This document shows positions 8,610 through 16,576 of a DNA stretch of 33,302 nt, in pieces (within the stretch, counting starts at the first letter, position 1; each line of letters begins with the position of its first letter). The notes beneath the pieces are model-generated. The model made no database searches, was not told the DNA's origin, and saw only the letters and a list, made by a program, of their open reading frames with translations. Source of the stretch: CAZMRW01 sp964568805 (GTDB lineage: Bacteria > Pseudomonadota > Gammaproteobacteria > Methylococcales > Methylomonadaceae); the NCBI GenBank assembly GCA_964568805.1, contig CAZMRW010000045.1:1-33302 (forward strand), in the 5' to 3' direction. The position numbers and the translations under genes were made by a program.

Positions 8610-9563
8610 TTAGCTGTGATCTTTGCCAAGATGGTTTTTAATATCGGCCAGTACTGTTGCTATTAAATCCGGCTGGCCGGTCTGATAAAGGAATCCGCCG
8701 GATTCCCTGCGTAACCAGGTAAACTGGCGTTTAGCCAGTTGCCGGGTGGCGATGATGCCTTTTTCGGTCATCGTTTGATAATCGTATTCACCCAGCAAAT
8801 ACGACCAAATCTGCCGGTAGCCGACCGCCCTGATCGATGGCATTTTTTCAGTCAAATCGCCGCGCCGGTAAAGCGCCTCGACTTCGCCGACAAAACCCTC
8901 TTCCAGCATACGCCTGAATCGCTGAGCAATGATGTCGTGCAATAGTTTCCGGTCCACCGGAGCAATAATCAGTTTGATGATTCGATAAGGCAGGGCTTGC
9001 GCCTCAGCATCCCTGAAAAAAGAGGTTAACGGCCTGCCGCTGATCTCATAGACCTCAAGCGCTCTCTGGATGCGCTGGGGATCGTTGGGATGAATCCTTA
9101 GCGCCGAATCAGGGTCGATTTTAGCCAGCCGTTGATGTAACACGTCTTTGCCCAAATGTTCCAACTCCCAATCGAGTTTTGCACGAATTTCCGGATCCGC
9201 ATTGGGCAGCACGGCCAGGCCATTGCTTAGTGCGCTAAAGTACAACATGGTGCCGCCAACCAGTATCGGGATGTTCCGGCGTTTGGTAATCTCGGACATT
9301 AAGGCCAGCGCCCGCGTTCGAAACTGGCCGGTGGAAAAGGTTTCCGATGGATCGAGAATATCGATCAAATGGTGCGGTATGCCTCCCTGCTCTTCAATGG
9401 ATGGTTTGGCCGTTCCGATATCCATGCCTTTATACACCAGCGCCGAGTCAACGCTGATGATTTCACCGCCAATGGCTTTGGCTATATGCACGGCTAAAGC
9501 CGTTTTTCCTGAAGCGGTGGGTCCCAACAGAAAAATGGCGGGAGGAGTTGAGCACGTTTGCAT
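8610..9563 (-). CDS. miaA: tRNA dimethylallyltransferase
   Basis: MiaA transfers a dimethylallyl group to N6 of A37 in tRNAs reading codons that begin with U. The 317-residue sequence shows the P-loop GPTASGKT, the SVDSALVYKGMDIGTAKPS segment, HHLIDILDPSETFSTGQFR and VGGTMLYFSAL, and the C-terminal RQLAKRQFTWLR motif. The frame is open for 31 further codons upstream, but conservation begins at MQTCSTPPAIFLLGP, so the ATG at 9563 is chosen even though no strong ribosome-binding site precedes it. A consensus CRP-like palindrome lies about 80 bp upstream. The gene is separated from the DUF447 gene by 148 bp and is probably independent of it. Confidence 0.96.
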   Translation of the reverse strand: MQTCSTPPAIFLLGPTASGKTALAVHIAKAIGGEIISVDSALVYKGMDIGTAKPSIEEQGGIPHHLIDILDPSETFSTGQFRTRALALMSEITKRRNIPILVGGTMLYFSALSNGLAVLPNADPEIRAKLDWELEHLGKDVLHQRLAKIDPDSALRIHPNDPQRIQRALEVYEISGRPLTSFFRDAEAQALPYRIIKLIIAPVDRKLLHDIIAQRFRRMLEEGFVGEVEALYRRGDLTEKMPSIRAVGYRQIWSYLLGEYDYQTMTEKGIIATRQLAKRQFTWLRRESGGFLYQTGQPDLIATVLADIKNHLGKDHS

Positions 9564-9882
9564 AAAATTCAAAATAATTCGTACTGGAAAAGCATTTCTT
9601 TTTAGGAAATTAAAACTGAAATAGCCAACAAAAAAAATGTGATCCAGTTCACACAATATAACTTATATATAAGCTAAGTATTACATCTAATATAAATGAA
9701 CTATTCTTAATTTCAGGGGGAACACCCTGTTACGACGCTATAACCTTATGATTATTATTGTTATTTTAAACAAAAAAAACCAGGTGATTTTGAATTTTTT
9801 ACAGGAGCCATTCATTCATTTTCATCGCCGTTATGGTGAGTGATTACATAAGCCATTGGTAACTATTACACACGAGATTAAC
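9564..9882. other. divergent intergenic region between miaA and the collagen-like gene
   Basis: These 319 bp are AT-rich and hold no convincing gene. They contain a CRP-like site (9638-9653), an AT palindrome CTTATATATAAG (about 9662-9673), a small hairpin CAGGG-GGAACA-CCCTG (9714-9729) and an AGGAG box near 9802 with no useful start behind it. Regulatory signals for both divergent genes should be here. Confidence 0.5.
9638..9653. promoter_or_regulatory. CRP-like binding site
   Basis: TGTGATCCAGTTCACA is a perfect match to the TGTGA-N6-TCACA consensus for CRP-family regulators, and the bases on the left flank (AAA) also agree with the extended consensus. It lies between divergent genes, 82 bp from the miaA start and 237 bp before the collagen-like gene. 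Which gene it controls, and whether this organism's regulator uses the E. coli consensus, is inference. Confidence 0.5.
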
Positions 9883-11200
9883 ATGAAAACTATTTCAGCA
9901 ACAGGCCGGCGCTTTCACAGGCACAGCACCGCATTATTAACCCTTATCGGTTCACTGGCCGCTTTAGCCGTTTCAACAGATGCTTTAGCAGGACCGACAT
10001 TGACCGGCGACAGTTATGTCGTTTCAGGCTCATCCAAAAACTTTGGCAAAAAGGCGATGCTGCAAGTTGTAGCAGGGTCACGAGACGGCTTCCTTAAATT
10101 CAATCTGGATAAATCCACTCCCCAGACCGGAACTATCGCCAAAGCGACATTAAAGCTTTATGTGTCCAAAGTGAAAAAAAATACAAGCGGTTTGCTGCAA
10201 GTCCGAGAAGTTTCTGCCGATTGGGATGAGTTATCCATCGGAAACACCACTCATCCAGCGGTTGGAGCCGATATTCTGGGCAGCACTTCTGCTTCACCAA
10301 GTCAAAATCACTGGATTGAATTAGACGTAACAGATCATGTGTCGGCGCATTTAGCAGATCCATCAATCGGTTTTGCCTTGACAGGTACCAATTCACTGAA
10401 TATCAAAATTGACAGCAAAGAAAGTAAAACCACCGGTCATGAAGCGCTGCTGGATGTGGTCTGGACAACTCCGGGCGTTGCCGGGGCTACGGGACCTGCA
10501 GGTCCGGAAGGCGCAACGGGTCCACAGGGGCCACAAGGTCTGGCCGGTACTCCTGGTCCTCAAGGCCCGACTGGTACAACAGGTACTCAAGGTGATGTTG
10601 GTCCACAAGGCCTGGCCGGTATTCCGGGTGCTGTAGGTCCTCAAGGTCCAGTCGGCGCTACAGGTGCTACAGGTGCTACAGGTGCTACAGGTGCTACAGG
10701 TGCTACAGGTGCTACAGGTGNNNNNNNNNNNNNNNNNNNNNNNNNNNNNNNNNNNNNNNNNNNNNNNNNNNNNNNNNNNNNNNNNNNNNNNNNNNNNNNN
10801 NNNNNNNNNNNNNNNNNNNNCTACAGGTGCTACAGGTGCTACAGGTGCTACAGGTGCTACAGGTGCTACAGGTGCGACTGGCGCAATAGCGAGCACCATC
10901 GTCAGAACGGTTACATTTACAAATACTCTTCTCGATGTATTAGACCCTGGAGAACTGGTTAATGTAGCTTGCGACACAGGAGAAACCGTTCTTACCGGCG
11001 GTGCCACTCAACCTGCGCTTTTGGGCATTGTTTCAGGAATTCTCCAAACCAGTGCGCCTACCGTTAATGGCGTAGTAGCCGTGGATCTCGATGTGGCTGC
11101 GAACGGATGGGGCGCTTCCTGGGGAACGCTGGGCGGTTTATTGGCGCTCGGTGATTACACGGTCTATGTGGTCTGCGCCCCCGCCTCCAATCCGGTATAA
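9883..11200 (+). CDS. secreted DNRLRE-domain protein with collagen-like Gly-X-Y repeats, interrupted by an assembly gap
   Basis: The protein begins MKTISATGRR and has a signal peptide ending near STDALA (residue 36). A DNRLRE-type domain (roughly residues 38-195; KATLKLYVSK, HWIELDVTDHV) is followed from about residue 198 by Gly-X-Y collagen repeats that end in a monotonous Gly-Ala-Thr tract. After the 100-N gap the same Gly-Ala-Thr tract resumes in another frame and leads into a C-terminal domain of about 90 residues ending VYVVCAPASNPV. The frame change comes from the arbitrary 100-base gap, since 100 is not a multiple of three, so I treat this as one intact gene. Such proteins form triple-helical stalks on cell or spore surfaces. 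Its role here is unknown. The ATG at 9883 precedes the signal sequence and is preferred over a TTG at 9856. Confidence 0.8.
10657..10873 (+). repeat. 9-bp tandem repeat GCTACAGGT encoding (Ala-Thr-Gly)n
   Basis: Seven perfect GCTACAGGT units precede the N run and five more, plus a partial one, follow it. A diverged unit GCGACTGGC marks the right border. The identical units on both sides are the probable reason the assembly broke here. True copy number cannot be read. Confidence 0.95.
10721..10820. other. assembly gap, 100 N
   Basis: Exactly 100 N, the usual placeholder for a gap of unknown size, sits inside the tandem repeat. Length and frame across it carry no information. Confidence 0.99.
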
Positions 11201-11312
11201 AACCTTAACTTTAAAATGTCAACAGTGGATGTCGTTCATGCTCAACACGCTCAGCACGAACGGCTTCCGCACGCCTATGAACTGCTTTTTTCAGCCTGAT
11301 GGCTCATCAGCC

Positions 11313-12068
11313 CTATAATGTAACCCGCATGGATCGTATGGTCTCTTTTTTTAAAGCGGGTAATGCGGCAATCGCTTCACGCAACTTGGTTTCCCAACTG
11401 CGTCTCAATTGCAGCAGATAATCATCATCGTCGTCGAAACAATAATATTCATCAAGACTAAAGCTGTCCTTGCGGTATATCAGCATTTCTACCGGAGGGC
11501 CGACGCTGGCGTTACTGCGTATGGTGGAATCCATAGATACCAGACAGCAACGCGCCGCCTCGTCAATCGAAGTGCCCAGTTTGAGAAACCGGTCCAGTAT
11601 CGGTTTTCCGTATTTACTTTCACCAATTTGCAAAAAAGGCGTATTGGCAGAACTTGTGATGCTGTTGCCTTCCGCATAAATCATATAGGCGCCATGCGGC
11701 TCCTCGCCGATCTGCCCTGCCAGAATAAAACTTGCCGAAGGATTGAAGGCCGATTGCCCTTCGGCATGGATATGCTGATTTTGCTTTTCAAGACTGACAT
11801 GCCCTAGATAGGCAGCTGCCTCGGATAAACACTCCACCGTATTCAAGTTGGTCGGGGCGTTCTTGATTTTATCGCGGTGCAATTGCTCCAGCACGGCTTG
11901 AGTCGTTGCAAGATTCCCCGCGCAAAGTAAAACAATTTTACGATCATCGGTTGTAGCAAACGCATGCATTTTTCCATGGGTGCTGACATTATCAATGCCG
12001 GCATTGGTTCTTGAATCGGAAACCAGTATAAGTCCTTCGTTTATTGAAGCGGCAATACAATAAGTCAT
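11313..12068 (-). CDS. anbu: Anbu-type proteasome-like peptidase
   Basis: The 251-residue protein is an N-terminal-nucleophile hydrolase of the Anbu (ancestral beta-subunit) group, related to HslV and proteasome beta subunits. Thr2, exposed after Met removal, is the predicted nucleophile. Asp18 in VSDSRTNAG and Lys33 in THGKMHAF complete the expected Thr/Asp/Lys set. The sequence MTYCIAA...LVSDSRTNAGIDNVST is typical of Anbu rather than of HslV, and the length is longer than HslV. Known Anbu proteins assemble into open spiral rings, and their substrates are not settled. It follows the transglutaminase/ATP-grasp genes on the same strand, with a 123-bp gap to the nearest. That context is the known neighbourhood of Anbu. 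Confidence 0.9.
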   Translation of the reverse strand: MTYCIAASINEGLILVSDSRTNAGIDNVSTHGKMHAFATTDDRKIVLLCAGNLATTQAVLEQLHRDKIKNAPTNLNTVECLSEAAAYLGHVSLEKQNQHIHAEGQSAFNPSASFILAGQIGEEPHGAYMIYAEGNSITSSANTPFLQIGESKYGKPILDRFLKLGTSIDEAARCCLVSMDSTIRSNASVGPPVEMLIYRKDSFSLDEYYCFDDDDDYLLQLRRSWETKLREAIAALPALKKETIRSMRVTL

Positions 12069-12191
12069 AACATAAAAAAGCTTTACAAAAACCGATGGTA
12101 TTCTAGCCTATCTTGAACTTTCTGATCCAGAAATGTACAAAACTTCCTGATAAATCATTGCCCGTTGGCGATCTCATGGACGTATTTCGCA

Positions 12192-12977
12192 TTATTCCAG
12201 ACAATCGACCTGGATATCCATGCTGTTCAGTAAACAGCCTGAACCGAATTGATGAAATATGGAAACATCCGCCGCATCGCGTCCAAACGCAATAATGACT
12301 CTGCCGCCCCGTAAGTCGCTTTGAGTGGGATCGAATGTATACCATCTATGCCCGACATATGCCTCAAACCAGGCATGCAAATCCATGGGTTGCAGACCAT
12401 GCAGGTAGCCGACCACCAGTCGCGCAGGTATACTGATGCTACGGCAGAGCGCTATGGCGAGTTGGGCAAGGTCTCTGCAGACGCCATTGCCATGCTGGTG
12501 CACTTCAATCGCTGACAGTGGAAATTCACTGGTGCCCGGTAAATAGTCTATGGATCGCCGAACCCAATCGGTAATTTTACTGACCTGATCGTAACCCGGC
12601 AGAGCCTCAAACGTTATTTCCCTGGCAATATCTCCAAACCGGTCGGATTCGCAATAACGGCTGGGTAACAGAAAAGGCAGTACCTCGCCAGGAAGATGCT
12701 GTATTTCAACAAAACAAGCCCCAGGCTCAACATCAACTCTATCTGAAACAACAACCTCAGCCGAGGAATGGATCAAAAAATCTCCAACAGGTGCGACCAG
12801 ATGCTGACACGAATTGCCATAACTATCGACACTTTCCATCAACGGTATAACGGGTTCAATCGTATAAACCTCATGGTTAACCCATTGCTGTTTGCCTCGG
12901 TAAGGGCGCAGCATTAAAATTAAAACGGTCTCTTCAGTAATCTGGAGTCCAAGATTACAACTAACCCTCAATTTCAT
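12192..12977 (-). CDS. transglutaminase-like cysteine protease (Anbu-associated), short form
   Basis: This 261-residue protein has the bacterial transglutaminase-like triad: Cys167 in GNGVCRDLAQLA, His201 in DLHAWFEAY and Asp216 in YTFDPTQ. An N-terminal beta-rich domain (MKLRVSCNLGLQI...) of about 110 residues precedes the papain-like core. Proteins of this type are predicted to act as peptidases or amide-bond transferases. No signal peptide is visible, so it should be cytoplasmic. It lies 15 bp downstream of a second transglutaminase gene and upstream of anbu, so all appear to be one transcription unit. The exact substrate is unknown. The complete triad argues for an active enzyme. Confidence 0.88.
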   Translation of the reverse strand: MKLRVSCNLGLQITEETVLILMLRPYRGKQQWVNHEVYTIEPVIPLMESVDSYGNSCQHLVAPVGDFLIHSSAEVVVSDRVDVEPGACFVEIQHLPGEVLPFLLPSRYCESDRFGDIAREITFEALPGYDQVSKITDWVRRSIDYLPGTSEFPLSAIEVHQHGNGVCRDLAQLAIALCRSISIPARLVVGYLHGLQPMDLHAWFEAYVGHRWYTFDPTQSDLRGGRVIIAFGRDAADVSIFHQFGSGCLLNSMDIQVDCLE

Positions 12978-12992
12978 GCGGATAGATCCTTT

Positions 12993-13907
12993 TTATCCAA
13001 GCCGCTGCACATCCACCGACACTCTCAGCGTATGCTGCCCGCCGCCGAAAGCGATGCCTTTAAGCGGGGTGACATCGGCATAATCCCGACCCCAGGCCAA
13101 GGTAATATGCTGATCGAAAGGCACCCGATTATTGGTGGGATCAAACTCCAGCCAGCCTGTGCCGGGAATATAAACAGCAAACCAGGCATGCGACGCATCC
13201 GCCCCAATCAGTCGCTGCCGCCCGGGCTCAGGCAAGGTTTCCACATAGCCGCTGATATAGCGAGCCGGAATGCCATACGAACGCAGGCAAGCAATGGCCA
13301 GGTGTGCGAAATCCTGACAGACACCCCGGCGATGGGCAAGCACATCGGACAATGGCGTAGCGATCGTGGTAAATGTCGGATCGTAGATAAAATCGGTGTA
13401 GATGCGCTGCATCAAATCCTGAACGACATCCAGCAAAGAACGGCCGGGTAAAAATGAATTTTTTGCATAATCGGCAAGTTCACAGGTCGTCGTTGCCATC
13501 GGCGAATCAAGAACATATTGCCGTGCATCCTGCAGTTCAAAATTTTGGTCCTGCGTTTGCCATTGCCGTTGTTCCTGAAGTGGAGTGTCCTGAAATAATC
13601 CCCGCACCAGTTCCCATGAGGGTTGATTAATCAAATCCGGTGTATTTTGTTTTGGAAATACCGTCACGTCGCTAATTGCCGTGACAGAAAGCTGCGTGTG
13701 CGGTTGCTGAATAGCAAAATAGGCGACGCGGTTACCAAAATAATCGATGCGTTCATGAAAGTCCGAAGGCATCGGCGTAATGTCGAAGCGACTGGATTGG
13801 CATTGCTGACGCCAAAAATCTCGCGGCTGCAATCGGGCTTCATTCTGGCAAAGCCCTACAGCCTGGCTGTAGTTAAATACCGTGGTGTGGGTAATGCGGT
13901 ACCTCAC
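12993..13907 (-). CDS. transglutaminase-like cysteine protease with N-terminal beta domain
   Basis: The 304-residue protein begins MRYRITHTTVFNYSQAVGLCQNEARLQPR, the typical N-terminal domain of bacterial transglutaminase-like proteins (Bact_transglu_N type). The catalytic core follows with Cys197 in RRGVCQDFAHLA, His240 in DASHAWFAVY and Asp256 in LEFDPTNN. The gene's ATG overlaps the stop of the ATP-grasp/alpha-E gene by 4 bp, which points to translational coupling between a ligase and a predicted peptidase. The domain order differs little from the next gene, but the two sequences are clearly divergent, so they are old paralogues rather than a fresh duplication. No export signal is visible. 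Confidence 0.9.
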   Translation of the reverse strand: MRYRITHTTVFNYSQAVGLCQNEARLQPRDFWRQQCQSSRFDITPMPSDFHERIDYFGNRVAYFAIQQPHTQLSVTAISDVTVFPKQNTPDLINQPSWELVRGLFQDTPLQEQRQWQTQDQNFELQDARQYVLDSPMATTTCELADYAKNSFLPGRSLLDVVQDLMQRIYTDFIYDPTFTTIATPLSDVLAHRRGVCQDFAHLAIACLRSYGIPARYISGYVETLPEPGRQRLIGADASHAWFAVYIPGTGWLEFDPTNNRVPFDQHITLAWGRDYADVTPLKGIAFGGGQHTLRVSVDVQRLG

Positions 13908-16552
13908 AGCTCATCCTCGGGAGTATTGGGAGTTATAAACCTTAACGTTTGTGAGTGGCTAAAATAGGTCTGGGCGATAACGTCTGCAATCCGCCATAAC
14001 AAGCCGGCCGAAGTCGACAACAGTTGCTCCAAAGCGCTATACATGCCGGCAGTTTCATTAACTTGAGTTAACTCAAGTACATTGCTTAAACGTAAGCCGG
14101 TATAGGCCTTGAGCATTAAACACTCGTCCTCGCTTAACCGGCTGTTGCCTCGTTCCTTTGGCAATGCATCGATATGTCCGGATAATTGGTGCAACTGAAA
14201 GGCAAGCGAACGCGGATGAGTCTCATCCATTAATAACAATTCCAGTGCCATCGGCAACTGAATAAATGACCGGTAACGCCGTTGATAAATGGTTAAACTG
14301 TCAGTTGCAAACAAGACGGATTCAAGCACCTGATTCTGCAAGCCATCTTCATGCCGCTGCACCAGGGTCGAGCGAAGTAGCGAGATGAGCGCCAGGGCCC
14401 GTTCAAGTCTGCGTCCGCAATCCAGCATTAACCAGGCGGCCTCACGCGTCATGCTCTCGCTGGTCAAACCGGTAAAGGCAACGATGCCGGTGATCAAGTC
14501 GTCCAACTGATTTTGTAATTGTTCGACATTGATTTCATTGTTGATAACTCGAAGTTGCCATCGGCGTTGAATATTATCGATACTGCGCCAGGTATCCAGT
14601 GACCAGATATCGCGAATATTCAATGCAGACTGAATAAAGGCTTGAATATTCGAGGCTATCGACCCGGAGCGATGCCCATCCTTGGCCAGGGACAGTAATT
14701 CGGCCTGCGGCAGTTTCAGGAGTTGTCCATTATCGTTGATAAAACCGGGATAAGCGCCCGTGACCTGGGTTAAAGAACGCAATAATACACTGAGGCACTG
14801 ACTATCAACGGGAGCGTTGAATTCAAGAGTGTCCCGTAACTTTAACAGAACTGTCCGCATTAGCCGGGTTGATGATTCAATACGCTCAAGATGCCGCCCC
14901 ACCCAAAATAGATTGTCGGCGACACGGCTGGTCGGAGCCGGTTCGGAACCCAACGTTACGAACCTCTGATTTGGACCGGATTGCACCCATACATCTACCG
15001 GCTTTTCTTCAATCTCGGGCTTGGCCTGGGAGTGCGCCAATACCCAGGTATCTTTGCTCAGTCCGCCCGCCTGATTGGACACAATGAAATTATCTTTTTG
15101 ACGCGCAACGCGAGTCAGCCCGCCCGGCATCACGACATAATCATCACCGCTTGTGACCACAAAGTTGCGTAAAACGGCGTTACGCGGTTCGATATGATGG
15201 TCGATGAATGCCGGCAGCGTGGAGAAACTGACTTTTTCCTGACCGATAAATAAATGCGGTTTCGCAATGATCCGGGCACGCAACTGATCCTTTTCATTGA
15301 CACTCAATTCACCACCGAAGACGGCATGATTTCCCTGACTTCGATTGATCGGCTTGATGACCAGGCGGTCAAGATTTTGCAGTACGAAGTCGCGTTCGCG
15401 CTTTTGACCGCACCACCAGGTTGCAACCGAGGGCAGTTTAAGCTCCTGATTTAAAAAATAACGGGATAATCTGGGTAAAAATGCCAATAAACCCGGATTT
15501 TCCAAAACACTGCTACCCAGGGGATTGGCAATGGCAACATTGCCGCGCCGGACCGCTTCCAGAAGCCCTGCAACACCCAGCCTTGAACTGCTCAGCAACT
15601 CCAACGGATCGCAGTAAGTATCATCAACCCGCCGTAATACAACATCGACGGATTTCAAACCCTCCAGCGATTTGAGCCATAAGCGCCCGTCGCGTACCGT
15701 CAAATCGCCACCCTGAACCAGGGTGTAGCCCAGATACGAGGCTAAATACGCGTGTTCGAAATAAGTTTCATTAAGCGGCCCGGGCGTCAGAACAACGATC
15801 CGGGGCTCTTCCTTATTGTGCGGCGCCATATCGGCGAGTCCCTGACGCAGCGCTTTGAAAAAGAAGGACAGACGACGCACTTGCGTCTCGCGAAAAATAC
15901 CGGAAAGAACCCGCCTCATCACCGTGCGGTTTTCCAGTGCGTAGCCCGATCCGGAAGGCGCCTGGGTGCGATCGTTGAGAACCCACATGCGCCCGTCAGG
16001 GCCGCGGGCAAGATTTGCCGCATAAATGATTAATTGCCGTTGCCGGTTTTGCAGGGCGCCGACGCAGGGGTGTAAAAAACCCTCATGCCCATAAACCACT
16101 TCTCTGGGCAGCAGGCCTTTTTTTAACAGGGTCTGCTCCCCATAGATATCTTTGAGAATCAAATTCAGTAATTCAGCCCGTTGTTTAAGTCCGGCTTCAA
16201 TAACTGACCATTCTTCGCTGCTGATCAGCAACGGAACAGGATCCAGCCGCCAGGGCCGGATCAGCTTTTGCGAATCGCCATAGACATTGTAGGTAACGCC
16301 GTTTTCACGCAACAGTCGCTGCGCTTCCCGGCGGCGGAATTCAAGCTCTTCGCTGCCCAGACTTTCGAGCGCGCCGATGAAGTGCTGCCAATAAGGCAGC
16401 ACTTTATTTTCGGTCGCATACATTTCATCGTAGGTGCCGAGTTGTGTCGCATAATATTGCGTGCCTATGTCATGGGCAACGTCATCGGCATGGCGCATGT
16501 TGTTCCTGGTATCGGTACCTGGCAGACTCTCATGCGGGTCCTGGGTCGACAT
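13904..16552 (-). CDS. fused circularly permuted ATP-grasp / alpha-E domain protein
   Basis: The 882-residue protein joins two modules that are often separate genes. Residues about 40-530 form a circularly permuted ATP-grasp domain (COG2308, DUF404/407-like). Visible motifs are LNDRTQAPSGSGYALENR at about 192-209, ILTPGPLNETYFEHAYLA-like sequence at about 254-271, and RLVIKPINRSQG with Lys400. From about residue 541 (TSRVADNLFWVGRHLERIES) the sequence is an alpha-E helical domain (DUF403). ATP-grasp enzymes ligate a carboxylate to an amine using ATP. Published comparative genomics predicts this family makes a peptide or peptide-tag together with transglutaminases, with Anbu removing or degrading it. 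Product unknown. The gene starts 24 bp after the gltA stop on the same strand, so it may be read from the gltA promoter. Confidence 0.9.
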   Translation of the reverse strand: MSTQDPHESLPGTDTRNNMRHADDVAHDIGTQYYATQLGTYDEMYATENKVLPYWQHFIGALESLGSEELEFRRREAQRLLRENGVTYNVYGDSQKLIRPWRLDPVPLLISSEEWSVIEAGLKQRAELLNLILKDIYGEQTLLKKGLLPREVVYGHEGFLHPCVGALQNRQRQLIIYAANLARGPDGRMWVLNDRTQAPSGSGYALENRTVMRRVLSGIFRETQVRRLSFFFKALRQGLADMAPHNKEEPRIVVLTPGPLNETYFEHAYLASYLGYTLVQGGDLTVRDGRLWLKSLEGLKSVDVVLRRVDDTYCDPLELLSSSRLGVAGLLEAVRRGNVAIANPLGSSVLENPGLLAFLPRLSRYFLNQELKLPSVATWWCGQKRERDFVLQNLDRLVIKPINRSQGNHAVFGGELSVNEKDQLRARIIAKPHLFIGQEKVSFSTLPAFIDHHIEPRNAVLRNFVVTSGDDYVVMPGGLTRVARQKDNFIVSNQAGGLSKDTWVLAHSQAKPEIEEKPVDVWVQSGPNQRFVTLGSEPAPTSRVADNLFWVGRHLERIESSTRLMRTVLLKLRDTLEFNAPVDSQCLSVLLRSLTQVTGAYPGFINDNGQLLKLPQAELLSLAKDGHRSGSIASNIQAFIQSALNIRDIWSLDTWRSIDNIQRRWQLRVINNEINVEQLQNQLDDLITGIVAFTGLTSESMTREAAWLMLDCGRRLERALALISLLRSTLVQRHEDGLQNQVLESVLFATDSLTIYQRRYRSFIQLPMALELLLMDETHPRSLAFQLHQLSGHIDALPKERGNSRLSEDECLMLKAYTGLRLSNVLELTQVNETAGMYSALEQLLSTSAGLLWRIADVIAQTYFSHSQTLRFITPNTPEDEL

Positions 16553-16576
16553 TGTTCGATTGAATGCCTAAACGTC

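Noticed and set aside
10721..10962. apparent frameshift in the collagen-like gene
   Set aside because: The frame change coincides with a 100-base N placeholder, so it carries no biological information.
10393..11007. minus-strand frame rich in Val-Ala-Pro and Cys-Ser-Thr across the gap
   Set aside because: It is the antisense reading of the collagen repeat. Simple repeats keep all frames open.
11296..11310. CTGATG-GCT-CATCAG hairpin as a terminator for anbu or the collagen-like gene
   Set aside because: The T-run lies on the wrong side for the plus strand and reads as A on the minus strand, and the stem is only 6 bp.
11313..12068. HslV protease
   Set aside because: No hslU neighbour. The length and the SDSRTNAG motif fit Anbu, and the transglutaminase/ATP-grasp context is that of Anbu.
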